Of a stretch of 64,000 nt of DNA, positions 12,052 through 24,660 are shown one piece after another (the stretch's first letter is position 1; each line of letters opens with the position of its first letter). Made by a program: the position numbers and the translations under genes. The notes under the pieces are model-generated. The model was not told the DNA's origin and made no database searches. It was given only the letters and a program-made list of their open reading frames with translations. Source of the DNA: Combretum micranthum (taxonomy: Eukaryota > Streptophyta > Magnoliopsida > Myrtales > Combretaceae); assembly GCA_024138025.1 (NCBI GenBank), contig JAMXBD010001365.1, positions 124,001-188,000 on the forward strand, in the 5' to 3' direction.

Positions 12052-12939
12052 CATTTTTATGTTTCTTGGCAAATTAGATGACATTATGTATGCACATGCT
12101 GGAAAGATTGTTTTCTTATCTTAGGGCATGATAAGAAGATTGCTATATAAACAAAAATTAGTCGTTACCTTTTTTTTTTTATCTTTAATATTTTATAGTG
12201 ATGAGTAATGTTTTCTTTTGTTTAATTAAACACTAGCCAGATTTGCATTAAGGAATGGCAAATGGGTCGCAGCCTGGCATAAAACGCACAGTATGCAAAG
12301 AGAAAAGACAAAAGTAAGAGCACACACAGGTCGACACGCGAAATAAGTAGGCCGACACAACACGACACACAAGGCATGCAAACCAGTATAAGGGCCTTAA
12401 ATAATAATATGAGAAATAATGATTTCTTTTTTTAAGTTATAGTAAATTGTATTTAAATAAATGAATTATGTTGTTTTATTATGTTAATTGAATATATTTG
12501 TCTTCTTAACAATATATGATATATTTAGGATATTTTATTTTTTTGGAATGATTTCAATTGTATTACTTAACATATTAACCTTAAATTTTCTTAGGAAATT
12601 AAAAAAAAAAAGAAATTATCAAAGAATATTATAATAGTAATTAATTTGTATAAATGTTAAGCATGTTTACTTAATTTATTTAGAATAATTATAAATTATT
12701 AAATAAATGAAATGAATAAATGCATTAGGATAAGAAGAAAATTAAATTATATTAATAACATTTTTAACCACAAAAAATGTACAAAAAGATTTAAGAAAAA
12801 TCTCATCAAACCCCCCAAAAACCCCTTCTAAGTCCAACCTCACTCTACTATTCTGTTTAGGTCTACTGCTGCGAATCCGATGGTTACAATGACTCCACCG
12901 ATCTCGAGTTGTTGTCATCAGGCCACCAAAAGTATGGGT

Positions 12940-14800
12940 CTATCTGCTTCCTACTAACGACATTAAACCAATCTTAAGTACACATGATTCAATAGTGGCA
13001 TTTTTTAGCCTAGGGCAATGCGGTTTGAGGACTCGATCGCCTAAACTAAAAGCTGACTTTGATAAAACTATTGAGGCTAAAGAAGCCAAAACTTCCCGTG
13101 TCAATATGAAAAGCACCAACATCAAGTTTGTCCTTTTCTTCTACCAACTAAGGACATTAAAATCATTCCCTTCGTCTCCTCCTCCCTCTTCTAGTTCCTA
13201 CTCATCAAATTGTTGGATCTCGTACACCAGCATGTCACTAAAGATTTCTTAGGAAGCCGTACAGCTATTCCTAATATCCTAGGCAATTTGTTTAATCCTC
13301 TTTGAAAAACCCAAGGATAAATGACTGATGGATCGTTGTGGTTGGGGTGGCGATGGATTTGTCTGAACACAACACCAATATAAAACTTTGAGCAAACTTA
13401 TTGCTATAGTTTGAAGACTTATGGCCTCTAATTTCAGGGTTGGCCGCACTAATATTCTTATAGAATTCCTTGGGGAGTGTTTCATTGTATAGAACTTGTA
13501 CAGTGGTTCTAACATTATTGCAATATGAAATAGTGGAGGAAGAGGGACAAAATAATCTTGGAGCTTACTAGCCATTGTAGACATAGTGACGACTAGATTA
13601 GGATCAAAACTATAGTTACACAGCACGTCCACTATGCCAACCAGGTGAGAAAGTACCAAGTTGCTAGTGGGGTAATAGCAACCTGATAAATGTTATGTTT
13701 GGCCAATAAATGTTAAGTGCAAGCATCATTTGCCAATCTCGACTCTCCATCAAGGGATTGAGTATGGTATTATACAAATAAGTTAGAGTCCTTTTAAACT
13801 TCAATGCCTGATGAAGCATTTTGAACATCGAATTTCAGCTGGTTGGATATGTTTAATACTCCATGAAATACGAAGACAATTGATTACATATCTTATCGTT
13901 TCAATATGTATATGAAGGCCACAAGCTCTAAGGCCTGGTTGTATAGCCAAATTCATAATATGACAGGCATATCGAACGTGAAAGAACTTTCCATTGCACA
14001 TTGGATTTAACGATTGCTTTAGATAATGAATAGAATCAGTGTTGTTTGATACATTGTTGAACGATATACTAAATATAGTTTGAATACCATGCGACTTGAT
14101 GCTTTCCATGATGTTATTTGCTATTGCCTAGCTAATATGTCTCTCCCAGAACAGTTTGAAAGCAATAACTCGCTTCTAGATTTACCCTTGTTCATTTATA
14201 CAATGACTAGTTACGCATATATGGTTAAACTATACATCATTTATGGGAGATTTTCACACATCTAAGGTGAGGGAGACACTACATAAGTACAATCAAGTGA
14301 ATTATTTAAATTGAAAGTAAACATCATAAATCAGTGTATAATCTAAAAAATTACATGTACAACAAATTATTTTAGAGGATTATACCTAGAAGGGAAGGTT
14401 TAACAAAACCTCCTTCAGAGATTCATGCCTTTTCTTAAAAAGGCTCATCATGTCATTTTTTAATGTTTGTTGACCTATATGTTAGTAGGTTGCATGGCTT
14501 ACATACTTCAACTGTTGAATTTTTTCTAACTTACTGAATGGAATGATATATTTGTAGTTGACATCCATTCTACTAATTAGTCTTGTGTATCTTATTGATT
14601 GAATTGCCATGTTATGGGATTAACATGAGTATCAAAGTTGTTGTCATTGGTGGGGTCCTCCATCACAACATACCCTTTAAACATATGTGCTTCTATGTCT
14701 TGATTCAAGTATCCTGTGCTATTGCTAGACCTACACGACAACTTATTACCGCAAGTTCGACAAATGACATATTTTATAGGTTCTCTACTTGAAGAGGATT
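12940..14800 (-). pseudogene. hAT transposase (BED zinc finger, RICESLEEPER-like), decayed
   Basis: Read on the minus strand from high to low coordinates, four diagnostic pieces appear in order. First is a BED-type zinc finger with CRTCGNK and a distal His (about 14800-14690). Second is the catalytic-core phrase IFSISFNNVSNNT followed by CNGKFFHVRYACHIMNL (13801-14109). Third is the segment LQDYFVPLPPLFHIAIMLEP (about 13430-13560). Last is the hATC dimerisation motif SKSAFSLGDRVLKP (about 13000-13060). The pieces are in different frames and separated by stops, so no transposase can be made. The order and motifs match plant hAT transposases such as DAYSLEEPER/RICESLEEPER. The boundaries are approximate. 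Confidence 0.8.
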
Positions 14801-15417
14801 CTTCGATTTTTGTAAAGAAAAACTTCTATACGGGTGCTATCTCCATGCTAGGATGCCTCGAAGAATCGCTAGTCAAGGCAGAGTCATTATTACTCTGCGT
14901 TAGGCATGATTGTTCGGTCGGGAAAAAAGTTGTCGCCTACAAATAGAAAATAATTATAGTTAATTGTGTGATAATGATAAAAAAATTAAACACAATGAAA
15001 AGTTATCCCTCCATCGTTTTCCACTAGCCATGAAAGACGGTTGTGTGATTGTTGGTGGAGATTGTAAATACCTTGATGCATCTACTTCTTGTCTAGGAGT
15101 ATATACTAGCAACGATGGCAATGACACAGATGTTGTGTATTCAAAGCTCCCTATCTAATTCATTAGGATGGTAAAACTTTACGTAATGTTTTTAGAAATC
15201 CATGAGTCATTAAACTCATTAAAGTTAGGAAAATTCCCTTCGTTGTTGTTGTTTCCTACCATATCGTTATGTAAATGGAAAGTGAGAAACTGCCAAGGAC
15301 GTCTAAATTAAAAACAAGTAAAGATTAACATGCTTACAGATAATAAAGGCTAAAAATGCTTCAAAATTGGTAGTGTTACAACTTGATACTTAGGTTCAAT
15401 ATATATAACCAGCCGCT

Positions 15418-15509
15418 GGCATGGGTACGTTGGTTGGCAACATGTTCACATTGATTTTTTTTTTTAAATGGCCAATGTATGCACATCATTGGCCAACAAC
15501 GTACATGCC
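15418..15509. repeat. Short imperfect inverted repeat
   Basis: GGCATGGGTACGTTGGTTGGC (15418-15438) pairs imperfectly with GCCAACAACGTACATGCC (15492-15509). Related words recur at 15532-15562. It could be a small hairpin or part of a motif-rich transposon end. Confidence 0.4.
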
Positions 15510-15889
15510 AAGGTCGGTTTTTTTTTTTTTAAATGGCTGACATAGGTACATTAGCTGGCATATATTTTTTTCCTTTCAATGTGCCCATGACGTCTCTTAT
15601 AAATATGTTCTCTGATGTGGGCACGTTACAATCAATCCTTGACTCGTTTTCCTTAAAACACAAACTACACTCCTCATGTTTGAGCTTTCACAGTTATTAC
15701 TATAAATAATGGAGAGTGCATCAACTTTACACCGTCATACTAAAACACATGCTCAACAATGTTACTAGGAAAGAGTACCTACCACATTCCCACCTTCTTT
15801 ACCTAATCCTCAGCTACATGGACATGGTGATACTTATATCCATTTGCCTACTTTAGCGATGAGAGCATGATATGAACAAGAATTTTGTT

Positions 15890-17040
15890 CTCAACTTATC
15901 CGTGCGGGTAAAATTGTGATATTGATGGGTTAAACAAGTAGCGCAACTTTACTGTTGCATTAAATGCTATTAGTTTGCATGCACTGATGGATCTTCCAAA
16001 ACGAGATATGCACCGATCTTGTTCGTATATTTTACTCTAATGCTACAATTAATGAGGTCACAAAAAATTCTAATGTGACTCCTTGGGTGGATAATGGACA
16101 CCAAACTCTAGTTACTCTCACACTTACATGTTTGACTGTGTACTATGCATTACGCCAGATTACATCAATGGTCTATTTCATCAAACCAATGGAGATGATA
16201 AATTGCATGAAAGTTAGGATATATCTAACACATTTCATTGAATATTTAGCTTAGCTACACTTCAATGTGTGCAAGTAAGCACCAACCTAACCACTTAAAT
16301 CACCTAAGGCAAAAACATCTCCTACCAATTTGTAGACTACTCTATCATATGATTGGCTATAATATATGTCCAAAGACGAATTCAAATAATATCTCTATCT
16401 TCCTAATGGATGCGATGATGGATCACTGACCATTAGATTTCCAGTTATTTGGTGGTACAAGGCTTCCATCGGGTGCATGGGAGAAAGGATGCTCATTTCA
16501 CATATATTCGGCCCATCTCCTTCATTTTGCATTTATGCAAATTTAACCTTTTAAATTACACGAGAACAGAAGTAAGGTCCGCATTCATTAAGGGTGACAT
16601 AGCTAGAAGATTAGGTTTCAGGTATGATCTCCAATCCAACCAATATTATAGGGCTTACAGTGGCACAACACAACTAGAGATGGAAATGAATCAGATGAAC
16701 AGAGTTGCAATCTCAACTTGGATTATCTGTCCCTCCTTTGGCATGAAGAAGGAATGGGAGAGGGATAGTGGCAGGGTCAAACTCAAACACAACAACAATC
16801 CAACGAACTTAACATGAATGACATAAGGGTAAGCCAACAACAGATAGCCAAGACCCAACCCAATCAGAACATGGGGATATGCTTAGAAACATGAATACCC
16901 AAATGAACCAATTCTTTGAATGGACAAGTTATCGACCAGAGCATCCTCCTCTTCCACCACCACTACCACCATCATATCAGCCCCCAACCGACGAAGATGG
17001 TCAAAAGGGTCAATCAACACATTTGCACTATTTTCTTTAA
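15890..17040 (+). pseudogene. Possible fragment of a plant retrotransposon ORF1/'putative plant transposon protein'
   Basis: In scattered frames this stretch reads phrases such as 'LVRIFYSNATINEV', a later 'IARRLGFRYDL', and a Pro-rich tail 'PPLPPPLPPSY' before a stop at about 17040. The order (a 'F-Y-N' phrase, a middle domain, a Gln/Asn- and Pro-rich tail) resembles the gag-like proteins annotated in plant genomes as Arabidopsis ORF-1 or Transposase_32. The frame is broken throughout. This is a weak, motif-level impression; the open frame at 16449-16817 on its own is not recognisable. Confidence 0.3.
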
Positions 17041-17966
17041 AATGAAAATAATTAAAAAATCTTTTATTTGTAATAATGTAAGTAATATTATTGTTAAATG
17101 TTGTTAGTGGAGTTAAAAATATTACTTTATTAATCGACTAAGATCTATTTGTGTTAAGTGAATAATTTATTTATTATATTTTTATTTTTATTTAAAACTA
17201 ATTTGAATAATTAATTTAATTAAAATTTTGAAAATCATCAAAAAAAACCGTAAATACAAAATAATAAAAAAGGTCGAATAAATCGTGTAAAATCAAACCC
17301 AATTAAAGACATGTGAACCAGCACGCGACACGACATACAAATAAATGGGCCAGCATTGTAAAACACGCAAAAAAAAAAAAAAAAAAAAGCACATGAAGCA
17401 TTGCAAGTGAGGCACACGAGCACAAATGGGTCGAACATGCGAAAGCATATGTCATGCAAAGCACACAAAATTTGGTACACGAAATGTGCAACTTGACACG
17501 TTTACCATGCTTATTGGCATTTGCAATGCCTATGAAAATTTAAAAAAAAAATAAAAACAATCTTAATGTTAAATCCGAGAGAACATTTTTTTAAGATAAT
17601 TTGACATAGGAAAGTACACTTTTAAACATAATAACTTCCATTTCAACCTAAGATATCTTGAGAACAAATATATGAATGTGTGTGCGTGTGTATATATAGT
17701 TTCAACAATAAGGCATGTAGCAAAATTTAATTTCAAAACGTATAAAAGTTGATTTTGCTTGCCTCCAAAAAATATGGAATCATGGAATTTGTGTGGTTGA
17801 AGAAGGGGTGGTTGAAGAGGTAGTTTTTAATGAAAATAGAAGTGACTTACTATTTATTTAAGGGAAAATTATTTGTACCTTTGTGTTTTTACAAATAGAT
17901 CTTCATGTTTTTATAAATGATGACTTACTTTATTGTTTTTCAAGTTACCTAAATTTTGGTAAAGTA

Positions 17967-18166
17967 TGTAATTAAGTACTTGAACTTTTAAATTGATCAA
18001 TTTAGTAAATAAAAAACTTTGAAATAGATCAATTTGGTATCTAAAAGAACTTTTCATAGACACTAATAGTACATCCATCAAGTCCTTTTACGCACTCAAT
18101 GGATTAATCTTAAAGTTTTTCATGTACTAAATTAATCAATTTCAAAGTTCAAGTACTAAATTGAAA
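17967..18166. mobile_element. Foldback MITE-like inverted repeat
   Basis: The left arm (about 17967-18040, starting near TAATTAAGTACTTGAACTTT) is repeated as its reverse complement at about 18095-18166, with several mismatches and a loop of about 60 bp. Such 'acttgaactttcaaattgatcaatttagta' hairpins are a frequent plant repeat type. It has no coding capacity and its target-site duplication was not determined. Confidence 0.6.
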
Positions 18167-18169
18167 TAT

Positions 18170-18890
18170 CCCTCATTTCACTAGGTTAATTATGAAAGTG
18201 TGAATTAAATAGAATAAAAGTACGCAAAAATTTTGAACTAAATTAGAACCTGAACTAGAAATTTTGAGCTAGATATTTTAACTAAGTAGATTAAGTTAAT
18301 TATATAGCATGGTTAGGTGAATTTGAAATATAATTTGAAAATTAAAGCTAGTAACTTATTTCAAATGAAAATAGAGATTAAACCATATCAATTTCATATT
18401 TCATCATACCAAATAAATTAAACCAAACCGAAATACCATTTTACTCATCTGCCTAAATTATAATTTCCTAATTTTCCCATTTTCCCCAATTTCAACAATT
18501 TCAACAAATTTAATATCTAAATTTCTCAATACCATAAATTTTAATCAAATATATATCTAACTACCTAATTAGATAAATTTATTTCACCATCTTTAAATTG
18601 GCTAAATTAGAATTCCTAAATTAACTACCTATTTCGTGAACTCATTTAACCTCTAATTACATCCTAAGACCCTAACCAATGTACCAACTGAACCCACTAA
18701 CCATCTCACTTTTAAACCTACCTAAAAATCTTCTAGAAGCCAACACATCACTATTTTTATCCATATGATTTTTAGCAAAAAATTTATTTAAATATTATCG
18801 TTTTGCCAACTCATAGAGCTTTAGAATCTTCCCAATATTGCCATGCTACCTAATGTCCTTGTCTTTGTCCTACCTTCCTTTTGCAAAATG
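18170..18890. other. AT-rich spacer, nothing recognised
   Basis: Low-complexity A/T-rich DNA with many CTAA and AATTTC words, and no usable frame or recognisable repeat boundary. Confidence 0.5.
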
Positions 18891-18899
18891 AAACCCTAA

Positions 18900-20200
18900 T
18901 TCCTACCTAAGTTGTCATGACCTAAGAGTAACCTAGATGGGACAGTTCTTCCATACACGAAACCAAATCCTAAGATCGACTCCCAAGTCTATCAAAAGGT
19001 TTGAATATCATGCAAAAGCATACCATAACTAAGTAACTAATGAGGCTCAATAGTATTTAATTAATAATTCTATAAGATATCTACTAACAAAATAATAAAG
19101 AGATAAAGCTAAAATAGTAGATATTACTAAAAGTGCTGGTACGTACATCCAAAAGAGTAATTTAGGGTCTTAGCCCTATAAAATATTACATATCCTTCAA
19201 ATTTATCAAAATAATCCTAAGAGATTCACCAGAGAAGAAAGAGCTCTCTCAACCTTTGATTCCTTCCCACAACATCCCATCTTCTAAAAGAAAGCTAGCC
19301 TATGGGTAGCCTCCCTTAAGTTGATATCATAGATAATCCTATGACATCAAACTATAAGCGGGTGAGTAACCACATACTTAGTAAAACATAATCCTCCTTC
19401 AATACTGATCAAGCAAGTCTCAAGCCAATTATCTTAAACAGGCATATGTAATGCAACCAAACAAGTGAGTGTATATATATATATATAGCCAACCGATAGC
19501 TATATATAGATTGGATTTTCACCCTCCGAACCGAGGTTTTGGGAAGATCTACTAACACTAGTACCCAAAACTCTACTACTACTTTAGAATTTATAACAAT
19601 CTTTATCAAAACACAATTTCTTTCATATATAGAAAATAATGTTTATACACATTTATTTTCAAAGCAAGATCCTCTTAAACAATGATGAAGGCATAACCCT
19701 AGAAGATAGGTCATCTTCCTCAAGACAACTTAGTTCCAATCCCCCAAGACAGGACCCATGGTACACACTCGATTCTCCATGATGACAGTCCATCCGTGCC
19801 ATTATGTAGTGGCGATGACCTTCAATAATGCAATATGTAATGCATTCTTTCATTTAATTATCATGCCAAAATAATTTAAGTCCATTTAATTTAAATGTGC
19901 AAACAATCATTAGACACTTATAGACCTACTCTAAAACAACCAAATCCTTAAAATGAAATATAATTATAATATTTTCACATTCAAAATCAAATGTGAACAA
20001 TCACAACAAATTCTTTCCCTTCCTAAAACAAAGCTCATTTATTAATTAATAAAAATATTATGTTCTATCCTACAAACACAAACAAGTATAGAGTTTATAG
20101 GAATATACTCACTAGTCCATTTCACATACCAGTCGTAGTAGTTGACAGTTAGTTAATACCAGAGTCAAAATCACTTGAATGCAGTAAGAAATTGGAATAA
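18900..20200 (-). repeat. Possible LTR-type relic of a Ty3/gypsy element
   Basis: The wording of this stretch resembles chromovirus (Tekay-like) LTRs read on the minus strand. Examples are TCATGACCTAAGAG near 18917, a GGGTGAGTAACC-type phrase near 19360, and 'ATACTCACTAGTCCA' near 20106. I found no paired LTR, target duplication or coding domain, so this is an impression only. Partial inverted similarity to 47300-47950 is the other hint. Confidence 0.22.
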
Positions 20201-20574
20201 AATATAAGAATCTTTTGTAAGTGTCAATCAGGAATCTATACTACAATAATTCTAATATTTTTGTAGTTTTGGTATTAAACTTCTAATTGCCTAGAACTAA
20301 TTTGTTTTAACTCCATTTTTTATGTAGAAATAGTCAATTTGATACGGTGTTTAAAATACTTTTGAAATATAATGTTGTCTTTGCTAAAGGAGGCTTTATA
20401 GTCATGGTAGCATACTATTCAGAATTTGAAATTTGCTAGTTCCTTAGCAAATTTCTATATCTCTATTTCTAAGTCAATATTTCTATCTATAACTTTTCTA
20501 AGTTAGTATATTCCATAAATGTTTTTATGACTATTTACACATAAGTGTTTTATTATAGATCACAAGGATTCACT

Positions 20575-20602
<28 letters not shown>
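20575..20602. repeat. (TA)14 microsatellite
   Basis: An uninterrupted TA dinucleotide run, flanked by AT-rich non-coding sequence (20200-21080) in which I see no gene. Confidence 0.9.
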
Positions 20603-20606
<4 letters not shown>

Positions 20607-21082
20607 CATCTTAAGCTTTAGGTTCTTTATTTTATTGATGTATGTGTTCATATAATAGATTAAAAAAAAACAAGTAAAGAAATAATTTAAACTAAGAACA
20701 TACACAATAGTAAGAATAAGTCTTGTTTGGTCTAAGGAAGTAGGATGTGTCAAAGTAGTTAAGAAAATGAAGTAATAGTGATAATGAAAATAAACAAGTA
20801 ATTTTACAAATACCTATATATTTTTATATAAATAATAAGAATTCACACATAAATGTATTATTTAATCTAAGTTATGTTATTGATATGTATCGTGTGTGTT
20901 TAAATTGGTGTCATAGAAATAAGTGACAAAAGCATAATATACTTACTTTTCATTGATCAAATCGTGTTTGATCATTATTGATTTTATAGAAATCATGAGG
21001 AAATGGTACTTACATGTGTTTATTATGATATTTTAGGTCATGAAGGACTTATACATCACATACAAGCAATTGAGAAAAGATT

Positions 21083-21720
21083 TTGAGCAAATTTGAAGTT
21101 GAAAAGAATCAAGGCCGGTCAAATGAAGAGCAAAGCTGCCGGCTTAGAAACACACTAGCCTTTAAAACTTTTCAACATACGCCGGCATCTAGAAAACCAA
21201 CATCGATAACTTTAAAACCGACCTCCGACCAAACATGGTTCAACACAAGCGGCTTTGAAATAGAACCACATTAGCCTTCATTGTCAGACCTGTACGCCGA
21301 CATCAGGGAGCTCAATGCCGCCGACTTTGAGCCAGCTTTGATCATGTACAGAATCAAAAACATTAAAGCTGCTCACAACACTGCCAGCGATCGACACAAA
21401 ATTCACCAGTGTTCAATGATCTATAATGTACGTCGGCCACTGGGAGATATAGGTTGTTGGTTTTAGCTGGCTTTGAATGTGCATAGTAGCCAAATCTTTA
21501 AAGCCGCCTCCAATACCGTTCCTACGCTGCTAGTGTTGTTCTTTCGGAAAATTGTTCAAATCCAGCGTACGCCAACTGAATCAAATTACACTAGCAGCGT
21601 AGGAACGGTGTACAATGAAAGCTGGCAGTGTAAACATGAACGCAAACGCCCATCTCTTCTCAGATTCAAATTTATAGAGAACATCGACAATGTAGGCTGG
21701 TGGCGTACAAGATGTAATTC
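21083..21720. repeat. GC-rich motif array, transposon-subterminal-like
   Basis: A sharp GC-rich island in AT-rich DNA. A word like GCYGGCTTTGAA recurs in both orientations: CTGCCGGCTTAGAA near 21136, GCGGCTTTGAAATA near 21250, GCCGACTTTGAGCC near 21318, GCTGGCTTTGAATG near 21467, and inverted as TTAAAGCTGC near 21363 and TTTAAAGCCGCC near 21498. Clustered short motifs in both orientations are typical of transposase-binding subterminal regions of CACTA or hAT elements. The frames of 61-93 codons here look non-biological. A diverged piece may be present at 61240-61370. Confidence 0.5.
21515..21609. repeat. Perfect 22-bp inverted repeat with a 51-nt loop
   Basis: The 22 bases at 21515-21536 (starting ACCGTTCCTACG) are exactly the reverse complement of those at 21588-21609. 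Neither side of the stem extends well, so a canonical microRNA precursor fold is not obvious. It sits inside the GC-rich motif array and may be part of a transposon end. Confidence 0.8.
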
Positions 21721-21759
21721 ACAAAAAAAAAAAAAAATTACTCCGAAACGTTAACAGGA

Positions 21760-22732
21760 GCCTTCTCTCTTTTTGACACGTTTTTTTGGGGACTCAAATT
21801 GACTCGCTTCTTCAAATATTGAGACCTTAAATGAACTTACTCCCAAACATTGGGATCCAAAATAAACTTACCCGTAAATGTTGGGATATTCTGGTGTAAT
21901 TCACAAAAAAAAAAAAAAGGCTTATTCGTTCAGAATTCTAGTAATGAGAGTGGAATGAAATGATTCTTCCAGAAAAGCTCTTTTATGTTAGTATCGCTAA
22001 TTGTGGCTTCTAAAAATGGTTTTGAATATAAAAAATGAAAATGAAAGAGGAATTGCAATTTTATTCTATGTTCATTCTTACATACTAATTATACCATTTG
22101 GAATTTGAATGTCTCCATTATGATATAAAAGATGTAACTAAGTTTTGCCACAAACATAAGGACCCAAACCGTATTTTTCCTCCATCTCTAAGCAACATGC
22201 AATCACAAATGGAGAATTTGGGATAAATGGCAAGAGACCCTCATTTTATCCTACTGTGCGCAAGTGAAATAAATAATGATCAGACTACTACAATTTACCT
22301 CATTTTCACTCTATTTAATTTGAAAAGATTGCTCGTGCGACTAGTCAAAAGTCAGGCAACTTTTAGATTCAAGTTGGTCAGTTGATGCAATACTTTGGTT
22401 TATTCATTCGTGACTATTCTGTACAAGCAAGTGTTTTAATATTATGGATTGAGTTGGTTTCTTGGACGTCAGGTTCGGCTTTTGTCAGTACGCGGGAGAC
22501 ATTGCAACCTATTTTGGTGATATTAGTTTTATATACAAAGCAAAGGGAATCTTATAGCACGGGTGAGTCACTTGAAGATATTATTGGAATTTTTCTTTTC
22601 TATATGAAGAAACAACTAATGTTACATTATTTGGCTGACCCAAACAAAACAAAGTTAGAAAAGAATAACATTTTTTTTATTTTATAATTGGGATGCTTTT
22701 GCAAAAAAGAAAAGTTTATATTTTATAAGAAA
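21760..22732. other. Spacer between motif array and unit B
   Basis: Contains two A-rich 'GTAATTCACAAAAAA' copies (about 21714 and 21896) flanking phrases about 'AAACATTGGGATCCAAAATAAACTTAC', which suggests a small unidentified repeat. The frame at 22382-22687 (101 codons) has no recognisable domain and I do not call it a gene. Confidence 0.4.
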
Positions 22733-23241
22733 TAACAATTCCTTTTGCTAAAAGGAAGTAATATACATTCTTTCAAATCACAAATTGTTTATGACTAGAT
22801 AATTTTGACAAATTATTGTTAGTTCTAATCCAATAGAGACTAGGAGAGAGCGTATGGAACTGGACTTCAATGTGTAGTAAGCTTGCAAAGCAAAACACAG
22901 TTAATCTAATCCTTTATTTATTTTGTTCTATGTCTTTATTTTATAAAAAAAAAACAAAATAAGAAAAAAAAGTGTAAAATATAAATGTAAACAAAAAGAG
23001 ACGATAAGAACAAATCTCATTAATGTTTTTTAGATTTGCATCCATTTGCAATAAAAAAAATAGATTAATAAATGAAACTAAACAATGTGCCAAACTAGTA
23101 AATACTTTACAAGTTGTCAAGTAGAAATAACACACTTGTAAATATTCTTTAGACTGAAATATATACATAGCAAAGTTGTATATATTCTTATGCTGTTAAA
23201 AAAAAGAAAAAAGAAAAAAACTTTAAATATTCCATTGGTTG

Positions 23242-23276
<35 letters not shown>

Positions 23277-24660
23277 ACAAACTTGTGAATATTTCTATAG
23301 GATGTTAATAAAAAAAATAGCAAACTTGTAAAATATAAAGACTCTCTTTTTCTATAACTTTTTTCATTTTATAAAGTAATAGTTTCACAAGATCCACTAG
23401 TCAAAGTCATCTTTCTAAATAAAATCTTACCATCGATCATCAATGTTCATCGTTCCTTTGAATTTTGCACTTAGAAATATTCCTTCGTAGGAAGGTTCAT
23501 GCTCTTTCTAAATAAAATTTGTTATTGAATTTGCAGACATTTGTAACTTTATCAATAGCTTTTCCATTAAGAGAGGTCTCGGGACTTATTCTCTCAAAAG
23601 TCATTGCATAACTGAGAAGTTTTGGAAACTTTTGTTTATGCAACAGTAACATAGGCAAGAAATCCTAGGATCATTCTATCTCTTAGGGGTGGCTTAACTA
23701 GAAAGGTCTTACGATCTTTGAATATGTTGGGTGTGACAAAGCTAATTTTTCTTCTAGGTGCGAAGGAGTTCATATTTTTGAAAATAATTTTCTTAGGTCA
23801 AACTATTGTTACGTTCTTAATTCTCTATACACATTCATGATTATGATAATTGGTAAAGTAATGTCATTTTTATTTTGTTTGGTTGTTTGTTATATGAGTT
23901 ATTTAAGTTATATGCGGCGTAGCATTGCGTTTTTATACATGGGATGGTCCATACTAAGTGTATTTCTTATTCATTCTCATGTTGTGATGTGGATGATAAT
24001 TATTATGATTTATGACTATATGGATTAAGTTTATATGTTCTTAAAGAGACCCATGCTAGTGTGTATTAAAAGATGTTTTCTATGACTATATAAGATAAGG
24101 TTTTGTTCTATTTAGTTTTTGTATGAAAATTAGTACAGTAGTGTCATCAATCTTGATTTTAGTTTAGTTTTGTTAAAACTCTACTTTTGAGGATTTATAC
24201 AATAACTTTTTAAAGATTAAGATATTTTGAGAAGTTTAAAAGTTTTATCTGTTATTTCGATGATTTATAGATTCTAATATATCCTTATATATATGTGTTT
24301 TGGTATGTAGATACATTGAACCTGTGGCATAAGATGCAACTTTTTCATTTGTAGTCGAGGTCACCATGTCTGTTGACTGTTGTAATGTAGACAAGGATTA
24401 AAAAAATCATAAATTATTGGAAGAACAACACCATATGATTCCGTCTTTTCTCACCTTGTCCCTTGTTTTTTTTCTTCTCCAGCGCAGACAATTTCGCGTT
24501 CAGAGGAAAAAAAAGAGAGGATATTTTCTTGAAATTGTTTATATGGGAAAATAAATGTATTAAATAGAAATTTATTTGTTGACCAAATAATGATTTCACA
24601 TTCTTTTACTTCTACTCATTTTTGGCTTTAAATGCTTTGAGATTTAAAATTAGATATCAC

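Larger units (their letters stand above)
12249..17532 (-). mobile_element. Degenerate hAT transposon with internal insertions
   Basis: A minus-strand hAT transposase relic (12940 to about 14800) lies between two similar termini in inverted orientation: AAGGAATGGCAAATG at about 12250 and the complement of AGGCATTGCAAATG at about 17518-17531. Both subterminal regions are rich in the words CGACACG, ACACGACA and GGGCC, as often seen in plant hAT elements with TGGCAAATGGGC-type ends. No convincing 8-bp target duplication was found, so the outer limits are approximate. The stretch 15170-17050 holds unrelated, plus-strand debris and may be a nested insertion. Confidence 0.55.

Noticed and set aside
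16449..16817. A 122-codon frame as an independent gene
   Set aside because: No recognisable domain. It lies in decayed transposon sequence and is only one frame of a broken longer relic.
18900..20200. An intact LTR retrotransposon
   Set aside because: LTR-like wording only. There are no paired ends, target duplication, primer site or coding domains, so it is kept only as a low-confidence relic.
21515..21609. MicroRNA precursor
   Set aside because: The 22-bp stem is perfect but does not extend beyond its ends. Plant precursors normally show a longer imperfect stem around the mature duplex.
21083..21754. Consecutive frames of 61-93 codons suggesting small genes
   Set aside because: The region is a motif array with inverted repeats, the frames are unrelated to each other, and no domain is visible.
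22382..22687. A 101-codon frame as a gene
   Set aside because: Short, no domain, no promoter or paralogue support, and located at the edge of a duplicated block in repeat-rich DNA.
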